Assembly: GCA_958510875.1 (NCBI GenBank)
Contig: OY294069.1
Coordinates: forward strand, 5,704,001 to 5,768,000
Length of the DNA: 64,000 nt
Reading direction: 5' to 3'
Origin: Endomychus coccineus
Taxonomy: Eukaryota; Arthropoda; Insecta; Coleoptera; Endomychidae
The notes below the pieces were generated by a model that had not been told where the DNA came from, did not search any database, and was given only the letters and a program-made list of their open reading frames with translations. The translations under genes and the position numbers were made by a program. This document shows, piece after piece, positions 31,881-44,329 of this stretch (positions within the stretch are counted from its first letter, which is position 1; each line of letters begins with the position of its first letter).

Positions 31881-33139
31881 AGATGATGATGATTTGTTGG
31901 AACGGGGTACGTGAGTTTCCATTCCTAGCTTGGTAATATTCGAGATCTCTGTGGCATTTAGCGTAAGGTCATCAGATGATACATACTCCCGGTCGGCTAA
32001 GTTGTATTGCCAAACTATGCCCAGATGTGTTTCTTAATGAAATGCATTTTGCCGGTTCACTTAGGCATGCTTACCCATTATATCTTACAATGCCTTATTC
32101 TCCATCTTCAAACAGAAGCAGTCCTGGGTTATGACGAGACAAAACATTATTATGGAAAATTCTCATCCTATTTCCACCATCGACTGGTTCTGAGGAGTAA
32201 AAATACGGGAATCTCTGTTAGCGATTCTCATCATGAATGGAAAAATCTTGATAACTACACGAAATCTTGTAATTAGATCAATGAAGTTAAGCAAATCATT
32301 TGACTAAGTCAAATATCATATCACTCCGTTTATATCTAGATTCTTCCAATTATCACAACACGTTACTGAATCCGTGTACGTCATTTCGATGGTTACAATA
32401 CCGTATCGTTGATTTGTTCGATATAGTGACTCGATACGGATCGTGGGTGAAAGTTTTAGAAGGTGTTTTAAAAATAGTTAAATGGATTAACTGCGTGATG
32501 ACGACGGAAGCCGGTTCTAGTATAATGACTTTATCGGCATGATCTACACAAAAAGATGTTTCTAGTCGAGAATCGATTCAATAGCGTGCCGCATGATAGG
32601 CTTCATTTTCCGAACACGAGAGAAAATGAGGTAAAATTAGACCTTTCCTATCCTGTGTAGAAAACTGACAGAATTATCGAATTTACAACTATAACTAAGC
32701 GACGCGATGGCTACAAAATACTTACAACTAGTCACATTATGAATTGCCGGTATAAGGAGGGGAAGTTATCTATGATATCGATTAGATTGACTCCGGAATG
32801 TTTAGTTGTCAATCATCGTGTAACCTATGGCATAAAATCATTGTTTTGCTATGCTACTTACGTCATGCCAGAGTTAAGTGGCGTCGATTTCATTGGTATA
32901 GTGGATGGGTTAGTTATAGCAAATTTATGTTATAGTCGAGGAAATAAAGCCCATAAAAGGCCAGAGTAAAAAATAAACACTCACCTGAACCGATCTTGAC
33001 GCTGTTTTTTTAATCGGTTCTAGAATACCGTATGTTTTTTCTTTACATGCGTTTTAGCATTTCTACACATGAAAATGCATCTTTTTCGATGCACTTTCAA
33101 GAGCTAAAATTCAATGTGGAAAAAGGTGACCAAATACAG
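31881..33139. other. No gene seen
   Basis: Several 75-90-codon open frames on the plus strand (32007-32969) show no recognisable motif or codon bias. Confidence 0.45.
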
Positions 33140-33335
33140 CCGGAATATGCAAGAATTTCTTCCTCGGATGTTTTTGGGGTCGTTGATCGCGATTCTGAAA
33201 TCGGATTGGAGCAACGACGCACATGGGGACCAAGGCATCCTGGTACCCACGTCGTCTCCAGGAAATTCGTGAAAATATCTTCTGCAAAGGAGTGAAACTT
33301 GTTGGGGAGGTTCTCTTGAGGTTGCCGGTCATAAC
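33140..33335 (+). repeat. Dispersed element with the GGGGTCGCTGAT-type motif
   Basis: CCTCGGATGTTTTTGGGGTC, GATCGCGATTCTGAAATC and later CACGTCGTCTCCAGG, AAATTC parallel the centre of the foldback element at 8760-8870 (GTTTTTTGGGGTCGCTGATC, CATCTCCAGAAATTC) and the ends of the 47.7-49.1 kb element. No inverted arms found here. Confidence 0.5.
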
Positions 33336-34285
33336 CATGATCCTGACCTGGTGGCCAAGATATCCTAATTACCTAGGTCATCTCCGGCGACTGATTTTTA
33401 ATATGCTCAGAAACGCAATGATTGCTAATCTCGATTGTAGAACAGATTTTGCCTATATTGGTGGAGCTACTTTCCCTAGAGGTTCTTTCTACACAACTAC
33501 TTAGTTTTCTGAGAAACTATCATTGTTACCAACGTGATTGCTATGGTAGTTTTCAGTTATACCCCAGGTGTGTTCAATGAGGTCAAAATTCAATTGTAAA
33601 GGGGTAGACGAAGCGCTCGATGTTCATATCTTTCAGGTAACATATCAGCTACTGGTTGTGGCTCAATCATCTTTAGCAAGCCCAACAACTGTAGTTTCAA
33701 AGTGTTATCATAATACATATTATTCCTACTCAACCATTCTCAATATGAGATTCCTAGAAGGCGGTTATTGGCACTTTATTGGGTTGAAAATCATATCGAT
33801 CGAAATTGTTGAGATCCATTCCATGATGTTAAACGACATCCTTTATTTTTGGAAAACTCTTTAGTTCTGCATCAGGTATTGAACCTGCTATACAAAAACA
33901 TATTTCACTTTACATAAGTTCTTCCTTGTTTCCGTACATATCGAAATTAACATTCCGAATTGTAGTTTGTTCAAAATCGTCTACATTTACAATCACTTTA
34001 GCCCATTGCCGTTTTCTTCTTGGAATTGCGAATGCTTCACCTCTGCTCCGTTTACCTGCAATTTTATTTACCGTTGAGGAATTCACTTGTATCGTTGCCA
34101 CAACTCTGTCTCTAACTGCAGTAATGAGGAGAAATTGCCTTACATTTTCACTTCAAAGTAATTTATGGAACACTAGATGATTTTGACTTCGACATTTTTG
34201 CACTTTTACCAGCACATAATTCAATTTTACATAATAATATATCATATTTGAATTGAAAGTTCGTTCTGTTCTTTATTATTTTTGA
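33336..34285. other. No gene seen
   Basis: No recognisable protein, element or exon. Confidence 0.45.
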
Positions 34286-34289
34286 GGTG

Positions 34290-34660
34290 AAAACAATTTC
34301 GGTCCCTTAATGGCTAGCGGTTCCCACTCTCTAGTGTTCACTCGGCTACTGAAGGGAGGATCCCACCCAAGAGTGTTCACCATGCTTTCATATGTGAACG
34401 ATCTTCGAGTCACATATTATTTAATGTCGGCTCAGTAGAACGGTTCTCACTCGAGAGTGTCCACCGAGCTCCTGAGGTACACGGGATTGGTTCCTACGCA
34501 AAAGTGTTCAGCAGGTTACTGAGATGAGCGAACGGCCACCTATTCAACATCCAGTTGGGACCGGGTAGGAGATTAATACCCTGAAGAGATTTAACACCAT
34601 CTTCGTATCTAATCTCTGGATCTCCGATAGTGCTCTGCGTCTTGGGGGGATCAGTGTTAT
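34290..34660. repeat. Long dispersed repeat, copy B
   Basis: Inverted relative to copy A at 21783-22150. Internal copies of CCACTC(T/G)(C/A)(T/G)AGTGTTCAC recur about every 50-110 bp, so the unit is itself built of short repeats. Ends near CTGCGTCTTGGGGGG. Confidence 0.65.
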
Positions 34661-34689
34661 TTTAGTATCTGTGTTAACAGTTTGGCATT

Positions 34690-34990
34690 GGTTCTAACCA
34701 TATTCCTCACTTACTGAGAGCAGTCCAATCAGTGCTTCCGACCACCTGCAACCTTCCATTAGTTGGCACTCTTCCGAGTGTAGTGATCATACCCATCAGT
34801 GAATTATCTCTCTGATGTTACCTCTTCGAGATGCCCATCGGTGGTTCGATGCCTATTCTTTAGCACCCAGTTATGCACGCTCATCACCAGAGTGACTGGA
34901 GACCCAGAATATGATGAGCTTGCCTTTGTCTTGGTTGTTTAGCATATTGATGCACTCTCACACTAGCTTCGATGTTATCCTGATGCTACC
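34690..34990 (-). mobile_element. Non-LTR RNase H relic
   Basis: On the minus strand CINMLNNQDKGKLIIFWVSSHSGDER matches, in pieces, the strand before the WVPSHSGI.GNE motif of retrotransposon RNase H. The frame then breaks up. Short and decayed. Confidence 0.45.
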
Positions 34991-36595
34991 AAGCGGAAGG
35001 CTGCTATGTTTAATTTTAATCTTACATTTCACAGTAATTTTCAGACAACCGCTTTTTCGTAAAAATCACCAGAAATTACCGTATGACTAGTGAAAACTAT
35101 GCTGCTTTGCTATATCACATAAGAAAATTCATCCACCAAATTAAGATCCGATCTAAAAAAATGACTGATGGCTGTAATTTACTACGAGTGGTGCTGCTCA
35201 TGTCAAAGAGAAATGATTGATTTAACAGAATAATAAGCATACGTTGTCGTAGTTTAATTCAGAAAACTCATTCAAACTGTGATTGAGTTATCATACTTGA
35301 TTCGATCGACAGTTTAATCTATATAAGGAAGCTTACCTTTGTTGTAGATAGTTTTTCAACGCACTCGTTGGAAGTGGCAACTAATAATTTTCTTTCTGTA
35401 AAAGAAAATAACATTCAATATGTGTAAATCCAACATATTATATCTGATAGAAATCTTTCAAAATGTTTCGAAGTACAAAACGTTAAGCCTTCTTTGTTAA
35501 CTTCATTTATTTTACGACATAAACTTTACATGTTTTTTATTATATATAGGTTGTCCCAAAACTCAACATCACTCCTCGAAGGGTTGATAGGCCAGCCATC
35601 TATTGGATTCATTTTGAAACCACATTGCCATGCATTTGACATAAGGTGAATCTTCCAAAACATTTGGCACCTCAAGAGGTCGGTGCATATCGATATTGAG
35701 ACGTTTCATCTCGAATTGAATGAAGATTTTCTCTATTCGGGTTGCATAAGGTAGAAGGTCGTAATAAAAATAAGCGCAAGACGGATGAAAAGGCCTTCTT
35801 GATGTGCAATTTGAACAAATTCTTCGATTTTCATTTGTATTCTGTTTATTTTTCAATAAATACCTTTCACTGTAATTTAGCAAGTGTTTTATTTCGAATT
35901 CGTGATTATTAAAACAATTTCACTATGAGTTCTTTCTAAAGTGGAATAACTATTAATTGTTTCTCCACTGTAAATCATAGGAAATGTTATATCATTGCAA
36001 AAACCACAAGTGAACAAATTTTTGGGTTAAATTACTAGGTTAGCGGGGTAGTTGTTTTCCTAGAATGAAGAGTTGGTTGATCAATAAAATTACCATGACA
36101 TGAATCTGGAATGTTTTATTTTTACAAAGATGTGGAATTTATTGATTCTGTTTCAAACTGTAATCAATGTGTACTCAACAATTGATAATCAGGATAATTC
36201 TAAACAAGCCATCCTGGTATCCAACAAATACATTATTTCATGAGTCGTAGACAACTTGTTCAATTTAACAATCAATCAACACAAAAATAATAAAGACGCA
36301 CAAAGGCTTAATTGAGTCCATGTACAAGAAATCGTGAAATCTGTTGCTTGAAACAAGGTCAACTATAATGCAAAGGTCACATCTATTTCTCGTTCCAAAA
36401 GCATATAACAATACTCCTGTCTTTACAAAAACATCATTCAATACACACAAGTAAAAAAATAGATTTTAAACAATCGAGTCCAAAATATGGAACCTTGTAA
36501 CTTTGGCACTCCAAAAACTGATTTGAGGTGTGGATTTTTACGGAGTTCAAAAAGTGTCAGCACATCCGGAACTAACCTTGTTTTACTGAGATAAT
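34991..36595. other. No gene recognised
   Basis: 35548-35885 has a TTGTCCCAAAACTC end-like start and a 104-codon minus-strand frame with CSNCTSRRPFHPSC; I could not assign it to any family. The remainder is AT-rich. Confidence 0.4.
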
Positions 36596-36599
36596 CTAA

Positions 36600-37215
36600 T
36601 GAACTATAAAAGAATACGTGAAGATAATGATGAAAACAAGGGGTTACCCTCAGCTGGAATTAAATTGGAATTTAATAAATTGCTTCCCCTCGTCCGCAAT
36701 GTGTTTTAAAAGTGATAGACTTTCTAGACAAATGGTGTGAACTGTATTCAAAATATGTACGGCTAATACTGACTTTCTTCATACGAGCTAAATGCCCTTT
36801 ATACCTAGTGAGAATGTTCCTTTCAGTTTGACCCACATAGCATTTTGAACACGACTCATAATCAATTTTGTGAATCCCAGATTTGTCGAAGTCAAAGATG
36901 TTGCCTAGATGGGGTTACACCTTTTTAAAGTTGACATTGGTAATTTGATATTGTGGACGTCTCCACTAGATATAATTTAGTATCAACAATCCATTCTTGG
37001 AAAATGAAGTAATGTTATTATTGATACAGTTTGACTTAATGAATTTGGAATTTCATAAATGAAAAGCAACTTTCAAAATGGAATATCTCACATCCAGTTA
37101 ATTTTAGGCGAAATTATGCAATTGATGCATTTCAGTTACAAACCTGATTACAGTATTTTTAGTGGATAAGGGTGAATATTTCTCATTTATAGTAATGATA
37201 TTCTGATCAGTAATG
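36600..37215 (-). mobile_element. PLE-2 copy with GIY-YIG part
   Basis: The left part has the inverted PLE-2 repeat (GGGGTTACCCTCAGCTGGA). The minus strand then encodes, in broken frames, FDKSGIHKIDYESCSKCYVGQTERNILTRYKGH, read here in pieces DKSGIHKIDYESC and CYVGQTERN, the Cys and YVGQT core of PLE endonucleases. At 37150 TTTTTAGTGGATAAGGGTG marks the terminal repeat on the other side. Confidence 0.7.
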
Positions 37216-37663
37216 AACCTACCTATTAACCTTCAAAAGACGAGGTTCTTGCGGACACACTGTCTATTATATCCAGAGTAATATTTTAGTATGAGGACAC
37301 CAATGACAAATAATTTGGAAGCCAATACCTCTACCGAACTGAAATTTACTAAATATTTTAATTTGAATTTCTAAATTCATGAAACGAACAATAATCTGAT
37401 TTGCTAGCTACATATATAATGGGGTTTAGTACCGTACAAAGCTAATATTATTTTGTTAAAGTGGGTCAGTGCTGTGATTAATGAATACATAATCAAATTG
37501 GGTGTTCAATTTGGAAGATGTGTTATAATTCTATTGTGGAATTTTGTGGTAGATTAATGTTCATTTTATGAACTGGCGATAACCACATTTTCATGCTATT
37601 CACATTATTATAAACTGGTTAATCTGTCAGTGACAGAAGTGGGAATAATATCAAGTCAACTAA
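37216..37663. other. No gene seen
   Basis: AT-rich; nothing recognised. Confidence 0.5.
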
Positions 37664-37837
37664 TGTATTCCAATTCTCAATATAGTGATATCATAACTGT
37701 AAAATTGATGATGTAGTATAATCCTCAAATCGATGGAAGATTCTTTCTTATGTATTCCAATTCTCAATATAGTGATATCATAACTGTAAAATTGATGATG
37801 TAGTATAATCCTCAAATCGATGGAAGATTCTTTCTTA
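37664..37837. repeat. Exact tandem duplication, 2 x 87 bp
   Basis: TGTATTCCAATTCTC starts at 37664 and again at 37751, and the two 87-bp units read the same at every base I compared. 87 is divisible by three, so a minus-strand frame shows a 29-residue repeat, but nothing indicates that it is coding. Identity in such decayed surroundings points to a recent duplication or an assembly artefact. Confidence 0.9.
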
Positions 37838-37899
37838 ATTGACATATACAGCCCTTTATTAAATTCTGATTGAAAATAATTTCGATGGTCCCAAAAGAA

Positions 37900-38012
37900 G
37901 ATAGGTATAAATTCTTGGGAAATAGGGCACATTACCACATATATCTATTATATTTTCGTATTTACGTATATTTCACTCTCTGTACCATCATCCATCAGAA
38001 GACGTAGGAAAG
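37900..38012 (-). mobile_element. PLE-1 terminal repeat, decayed
   Basis: ATTCTTGGGAAATAGGGCAC, GTATTTACGTATATTTC and ACCATCATCCATCAGAAGAC follow the PLE-1 arm order. The hammerhead first box is split by a three-base insertion (CTGATGGATGA) and the second box is lost. Confidence 0.65.
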
Positions 38013-38415
38013 CTGATTCACTGATAATTTAGTTTGTATCGGATATTTCAATATTTGAAAGCCATGAGGTATTTGTAAATAGTGAAACAACATCAAATGA
38101 AACGAGAGTATCACCAGGTTCAAGTTTGGAATCTTTCAATTTTGCAATTAGTTCAGCCACATCATTTAATTATAAAATAGCTCCATTTAATAGTCTTGTT
38201 CATAGAAAAATTATAACAACGAAGTATAGTGTTGGACAATAGTTTCGACAAATCTTCAATCAATAACTTAATGTCTGAAAAAAACAAGAGAATTGGAACG
38301 CAACCAACTAAGCAAATTACCTTCAAATAGTGTAATAAAATTCGAAAGTTTCACTTATTATCCTCCAATCAATCAATGAATCAAAACGGTGGTGGCCAAG
38401 TCTGGAGCATTCAGA
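38013..38415. other. No gene seen
   Basis: AT-rich; nothing recognised. Confidence 0.45.
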
Positions 38416-38419
38416 CCGC

Positions 38420-39500
38420 TTGATTGGGTCCATTGTGCACCCCCTAATACAAGTTCAGCAGGCCTGAGGCAGTGTCGAAGACTAAGATTTTGCATGGACT
38501 GATATCTCTGATGGCTTCAAGCGGCATATGTATGCTGCCGAGGTGTTGTAGCCTAAGAGAAGTCAGTGCTGGACATCCTAGTAGGATGTGAGAGGCAGTT
38601 TCGTCCGCCTATCCATATCTACTACAAGCTGGGTCTTCAACAATGTTCATTGTTTGTAGATGTTTTATTCAGATGATACTGTCTTGTGAGGAGTCCTGTC
38701 GCCAGTTTTAGGCCTCTTTCGCTCATACAGAGTAGAGTTTGAGAGAGTTCAGGTGAGAACTCCCTAAAGTGGAGCTTCGCCTGCCCCATGTCAAAGAAAC
38801 TACGCCAGACCAAGAGTCATTGTCTGTCCAGTAGCTTCTTGAGGGCATGAGCCCGGTAGGATCGGAGCCAGGGGCGCTCAAGGAACCTCGGTTGGCCAAT
38901 TCATCGGCCACATCGTTTCCCTTCACTCCAGTATTGACAGGTACCCACGCTAGCTGGATTTTGTTTCTTGTGACTAATCCAACCCTGCACTCCAAGACAA
39001 GCCTACAAGTCATTATATAGGCGATAAGTGCACCCAAAATCGCTCGACTGTCAGTGCAGATGTAAGTTCGCTTACCTCGTTAGCTTAATCCAAGGTCCGT
39101 ATTGCACAGACCATAGCCTGGAAAAAATGCATGGGTACCTAGGGGAACTAAAATCTCCCTTCTGGGGGTACACGATTAGACTCCGGCTTAGCTAGACTCG
39201 CCAGTTTTAGACCCGTTCGGGAACCACACGAGTCCCCCTGACGGAAGACGCCCAGATTCCTTGTTTTCCCAGTCCTTTCTCTGGGTTATGAGGACATCTG
39301 ATGTTTGAAACCTGACAGCAGGCACTATCGGATACTGCTTCAGTCGGAGTTTTCGGCTGCCGATTCCCAGCATCAGAATAATCTCCAAGATCTTCACAGA
39401 TCACGGAAATCTGATGAAATTTGAACATACTGTAGGGAAAAGCGACACTTCCTTCTGTATGGAATGCCACGGAAGCCAAGTCTCCAAACTACTTTCTTTG
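38420..39500 (-). mobile_element. Non-LTR retrotransposon C-terminus with RNase H
   Basis: On the minus strand GLVWFPNGSKTGESS (39.2 kb) is the first RNase H strand, with the catalytic Asp replaced by Asn. CTDSRAILGALIAYI-like residues follow, then IQLAWVPVNTGVKGNDVADEL (the W.P.HTG..GNE.AD motif with His to Asn). Then come LATGLLTRQYHLNKHL, DPACRYG and SHILLGCPALTSLRLQHLG, the C-terminal Zn-binding CCHC-type region of R1/LOA/I-type elements. The 5' RT part is absent. Two changed catalytic residues show it is dead. Confidence 0.8.
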
Positions 39501-42195
39501 TGAATGTTCTGCGCTCATTCGAACCAAGTTTATCTAGTTGAGCAGCGGGGTATACAAATACCCACTGAAAAACGTAGCAGGAAACAGTGAACAAGAGTCT
39601 ACTACCCTCTCAATCAACAGCAATACTTCTACTAGAGAATGTCACAAATCGTTCGCGGCAAATATGGGATGTGAAGTTAATCTAGACACTGATTTGGAAT
39701 CTCTCCATATTCATGTTAGTACATTTATAATAAAAGTGAGATTCTATGAAAAATCATCGTTATCTGAATGCTCCAGACTGACCCTACGGTTCAACGAATC
39801 AATATAAGGTTCTTATAAGAGGCAACGTTTTCCACAAGAAAAGTTTAATACTTCACGTTTATTGGATCCAATAATTTATTTTCCACCTCAACTCGACATA
39901 TTATGTTACACCGTACAGTTCTGGTTCCTTTCACGGGAATATTGCAGCAAAATAAATCAAGGCATGTTGTGCGTGATCAATTACTCAATTAATAATCCTG
40001 TGAGAGATAGGGAGGCAATAAAACACTGAAACGAACAAGGTTTTACTTTTGAGGATTCATATTAAATTAATTATTACATTTTCAATCCGGCCTGATGGAT
40101 GACATCACTGGGGAAAGATTTAAGAAAAAAATTGAAACGTGATTACACTCATTAACCTTTGATACACATTCACTCAACATGTTGATAAGCAACGAACATA
40201 TTAACTAAATATATCTCAATATGTCAATGAGAGGTAGGAGAAAAATAACCATGAAATTAATTAATTAATTTAGTACATCGATACCATTTGCAAAGTTTAA
40301 AGGTTCGTAATTAGTGATTCGAACTATATATCAGTAATATATTGAATCTAAATATATAAATTACCGCGTACCATGTAAATTAGTTAGCATGTCACGTTGT
40401 AGATATTTAGCTCTGATGAACCTAATAAAGTTCCATTAGTGGTTTACCTTAATTATCATTCATGTCAAAAGAGAATTGTGTGTTCTTCCAGCCCTCCCTA
40501 ATAATTAACATTTGTTACAAGAATTCCTGTGTGGAAAACGATATTTAAAATAATTGATTAGAGGGCGATATTTTAGTCGCTTCTCTGTAATTCATGGAAA
40601 TTTATACTGTTTGTGTTTGCAATGAAAGTTTTCTTTCAATTCCATCTGTTGGTTTACCCATTTAGGTACAGAGTCATCTCCGATACAATGTCTATTAATG
40701 CCGGTATTTCGGCGATCAGTCTTGACAGCAATTTGGTTTTTGCTCCATATGAACGATATGTTGGAAATGACCTATTGTACAGTTTTGGAGGTATGAAATG
40801 TACCACCAATTTTCTGCCTTCTCGTCTAACTTGTCGACCTCAGTTTATTACCAATCTATTACTTATCCGGTGTGGTATAACCCGAGGCTCAGTACTGGTT
40901 CTCATTCAGTAAAAACGAACGCACAACTTCCGTCTATTCAAATATTAGTTCATATTCCTTGCAGGCTATTCGATGATGATGAAACAAGAAGGGTAAGCGT
41001 TTGCTCCTTCCTGATTGTATTCCGCTCAATTCAACGTAACCTGATATAGTGAAATGGGCCGTTGTAGCAATTTGTTTTCATGCTTCGCGCGAAGTTTACA
41101 CTGAATTTCTCTGATATATAAAGTTACGCCATGGCCGTTATGAATTAAATCTATAGGTGTAATTAGTGAGAACCCTCCACTCTGGAATGTTTTATTAATG
41201 CAATCAATTTTAGAAATATATCTAAACACCGCAGTCCTCAGATATACCGAGAATATCTGTCGGATTAATACCTCCAAAGATTGATGATAATTCGTGCTTA
41301 ACGTCTCACGTACTTCTCGATATACTGGTAGTTTAATAAATGAAATCCATTTCCTTTTGGTATAAGCGAACGTGGTGGAAAACCCTGGGCTAATGAACAA
41401 TTTTTCTTGTTGAAACTGCAATATAAATAAAACATACGCATATGATATATTTTTTCATCGACTCATCATGGTTTATCTAAAAAATCAGATTTATCACAAC
41501 GGAGTGAGATATTGTCACACAAAATAATGACAAACTCGACAAAATATATGAATTAATGGAGGTGTAATTCATAAAATATGGACTCTATTTATATGCCGCA
41601 ACATAAAAACTGGGTTTTCAAGCAGCTGCAACCTTGATAGATATTCCTACAGTAGCGTATCATAGGTTTCTGCCACTGGGGGAAAAGTCAAATTTTTCCT
41701 TCCGCTCGATATACAACAGGATCTGAGTTTCGATTGTGTGTAGCACTTTCTTCGTCTACCTGGAATTGTCTTTCGACAGCACACACTTACGCGCATTCTG
41801 CTTGATCTCAATACCAAAAAAGTTATGGAAATTAACATTAAACGTCATTATGAACGAAACATCTTCAAAATTACTCAGAATATACAGGAAGTTTGCGGAC
41901 AGAAAAATTTAAAGCTTTAACGCGCCTTTGATTTTGTTAATGGCTGTAGAAAAGGATGGTGGTTCAAAACCATACATTGTATAATTCATCAAGGTACTTG
42001 TCTTGGTATCAACTTCATTTCTACTCCATATCAACGATCTGTTGGAAATGATCCCTTAATCCGCCCACAGTTTTGAAGATGAGTATACACTCCTTATTGC
42101 TTATTCATCATAAACATAACCATCTAATGACGGCAGAGGTGCTAGGCAGAGGTATTCCGATGAAATGATGGAAGATTCGGCAAGACTTATGGAAT
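39501..42195. other. No gene recognised, apart from a micro-exon candidate
   Basis: Holds a 131-codon minus-strand frame (41026-41421) of unknown nature. Two stretches at 40735-40790 and 42010-42070 share CTCCATAT(G/C)AACGAT(A/C)TGTTGGAAATGA. No transposon protein named. Confidence 0.4.
40965..40992 (+). CDS. Candidate 28-nt micro-exon
   Basis: A strong acceptor (ttcatattccttgcag) and a good donor (AGG|GTAAGC) lie 28 nt apart. The middle encodes LFDDDETRR in the open phase. No neighbouring exon was found, so this rests on splice signals alone. Confidence 0.2.
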
Positions 42196-42199
42196 GGGA

Positions 42200-42480
42200 A
42201 CTGATAATCCAGTAAAGTTTAATGCACAAATATTCCTATGATGTCTTCCATATCCATGCTCGATATCACCAACACCACCCTCATTGAGAGAATCATGTGA
42301 GGTATTATATTTATGACCAAGAGCTACTTTACACCTCAGCAGTACCTTATGATCTACAAAGCACAGACTGGACCTGCCCTGGGGTTATATTCACATATTT
42401 AGAGTTCAGTTGAAGCTCTAACCAGTCTTTAGAATTCATCGGACTCTCTAGAACATAATTGTCCCTCATTTCAAGGTCGA
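42200..42480 (-). mobile_element. Non-LTR RT relic, same family as 30.0-31.9 kb
   Basis: The minus strand gives HMILSMRVVLVISSMDME, matching TISTLSRDDH...SFTISMLGI of the 30.9 kb copy in position, and the flanking DNA is similar (CTACAAAGCACAGACTGGA). Too short and broken to say more. Confidence 0.45.
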
Positions 42481-43049
42481 GACCTGACACGTTTTTATCA
42501 TTTTTCTATGGAACAGCGGAGCTGTTATATTTGCCTTATGAGGTATTTAGAAAAATTGGAATTAACTCTAGAATAATCAACTGACCCTTATGAAATCAGT
42601 AGACGAATAATCATTGAGTAACTTCCTCATGTTCCTCTGTAGTTTTTAAATAAACTATCTCGAACTAGCTGTAATCAATCATTGATTTATCAAAGAGATG
42701 ATGAGAGATTATTCTTCAACTTTATTGGTCTCTAAGGGCTGAACTAGAATAGCAAAATAGAAAAATTTCAAGTGAATATGAAGTTTTTAATATGAAAAGA
42801 ACATGCATCTAGATTAAACATGTTTCTCCTTGATTGCCCAAGAGTAAAGTAGCATTCGTTGAAACGTGTATATCATAATTTGTAGATTATATCTTTCCAT
42901 ATATCCAGTCTACAATGAAATATCGTCCTTTTTCCACTGCAATTATCCAGTATTTTATATAATTCAAGTTGCATATCCATTAAGAAATAAATGTATTGCG
43001 TTCAAAGTTGAATCATATCTTTGACGGTTAGATTAACCTGAGCTGAAAC
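42481..43049. other. No gene seen
   Basis: AT-rich; nothing recognised. Confidence 0.5.
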
Positions 43050-43165
43050 AGAATTCACACTGATGATGGTTACTTGGTAGCTGAAAGATATTTCAACAGT
43101 TTTTATAGTGAGTAAGAGTTATAGTGTATCTACAGAAGTGAACTTTTTTGAAGTTTAATAGTGTA
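43050..43165 (+). mobile_element. PLE-2 terminal repeat with hammerhead-like core
   Basis: CTGATGATGGTTACTTGG, TAGCTGAAAGATA and GTGTATCTACAGAAGTGAAC in PLE-2 order. Both core boxes (CTGATGA and GAAA) are intact and stem II is GGTTAC/GTAGCT with one wobble. This is the best preserved PLE-2 core in the window. Stem I is unclear. Confidence 0.6.
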
Positions 43166-44325
43166 TCTTCTCATAACTAGATGACACAAAACTGAAGATA
43201 ATCTTTGACTAACGCGAATCTTATATATTTAGAAGCAACAATTAAAGTATACAAATAATAAAGAGGAAAATTGTCTCAAAAATTTCTCTGTAAGATAGGA
43301 AAACTTGAATTGGACATATCTTTTTGCTAGTATAAATCATTATAATTAGTCTAGTCAAACAAGAGTTTCAAAGAAGAGATTTTGTTTATTTCAGCGCTTC
43401 GTATTAAATATTTAGTAATTTTGTCATCGCGAAAAACTGTCTGTAACTTGGTAAATAATATGTCTAGAAATTCTGATTTTTCAAGAATTTTGTTTAAAAG
43501 ACAGTTCTTATTTTTTATAAATTAAGAAATAAAAATATTACTTGTATATGTGTTTGTTTTACTTATTTCAAAATATTCTAGCTGCAGGGGAATCCCAGTG
43601 AAATTTTGCATGCCAGAGACCATGCAGCATCAATTGTTGTCAATTAGCTTCAGAGTTTATCAAGAGCAAATATCAAATTTACAAATACCCCTTTCATCTT
43701 CGTACAATATCCGTACCGATCCTATTTAGCATTGTGTACATTGTGAATGTCGACTAACCCCAAATTCCTCCAATATTGAACGATTCAGTTTAATTATATT
43801 GAAATTATTTTTAATGTGGAGGAATCAATACATGAATGATCTATTAAACAGATGCATCATTTTATCAAACGCTCTACTTGGGAATAACTCAGAGTAAGTA
43901 TATCGTGGTCTGTTTGCCATAAAGTCGTAAAAGTCAATAATCCGTAAAAGTATTACTACCGTCGTAAAAAAACTGTAATGGGAATTTATAAAACATAGCA
44001 TAGCATCTTGGAATTGAGTACAGTAGCCGAGAACTATTCTTGTTGAATTAAATTATTTAATATTTATGCATTACACTTTTTCGAATATATTTTTTTAGAC
44101 ATTAGGCGCTCTTACAACCCTGCAAGTAAGCCTATTCATGACAAAAATTATGTGGAAAATATCATTTGCTTAACAAATTGAACATTTCAGAATATTTTGT
44201 TAGAATACAAATTCTGAAACGTTAACGGAGTAATTTAAACAAGTGTCATCTCTTGGTATTTTTTGGTATTGGTTGAGATGGTAGCGAGCGTGATAGAAAG
44301 TTTAGTGCAGTTAGCCAGAGACGCT
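43166..44325. other. No gene seen
   Basis: AT-rich; nothing recognised. Confidence 0.5.
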
Positions 44326-44329
44326 TGTA

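Noticed and set aside
35569..35883. 104-codon minus-strand frame as a mariner transposase
   Set aside because: The TTGTCCCAAAACTC start is suggestive, but no DDE or HTH motif is visible.
41026..41421. 131-codon minus-strand frame as a gene
   Set aside because: No recognisable motif, AT-driven composition, and no splice or neighbour support; left as unassigned.
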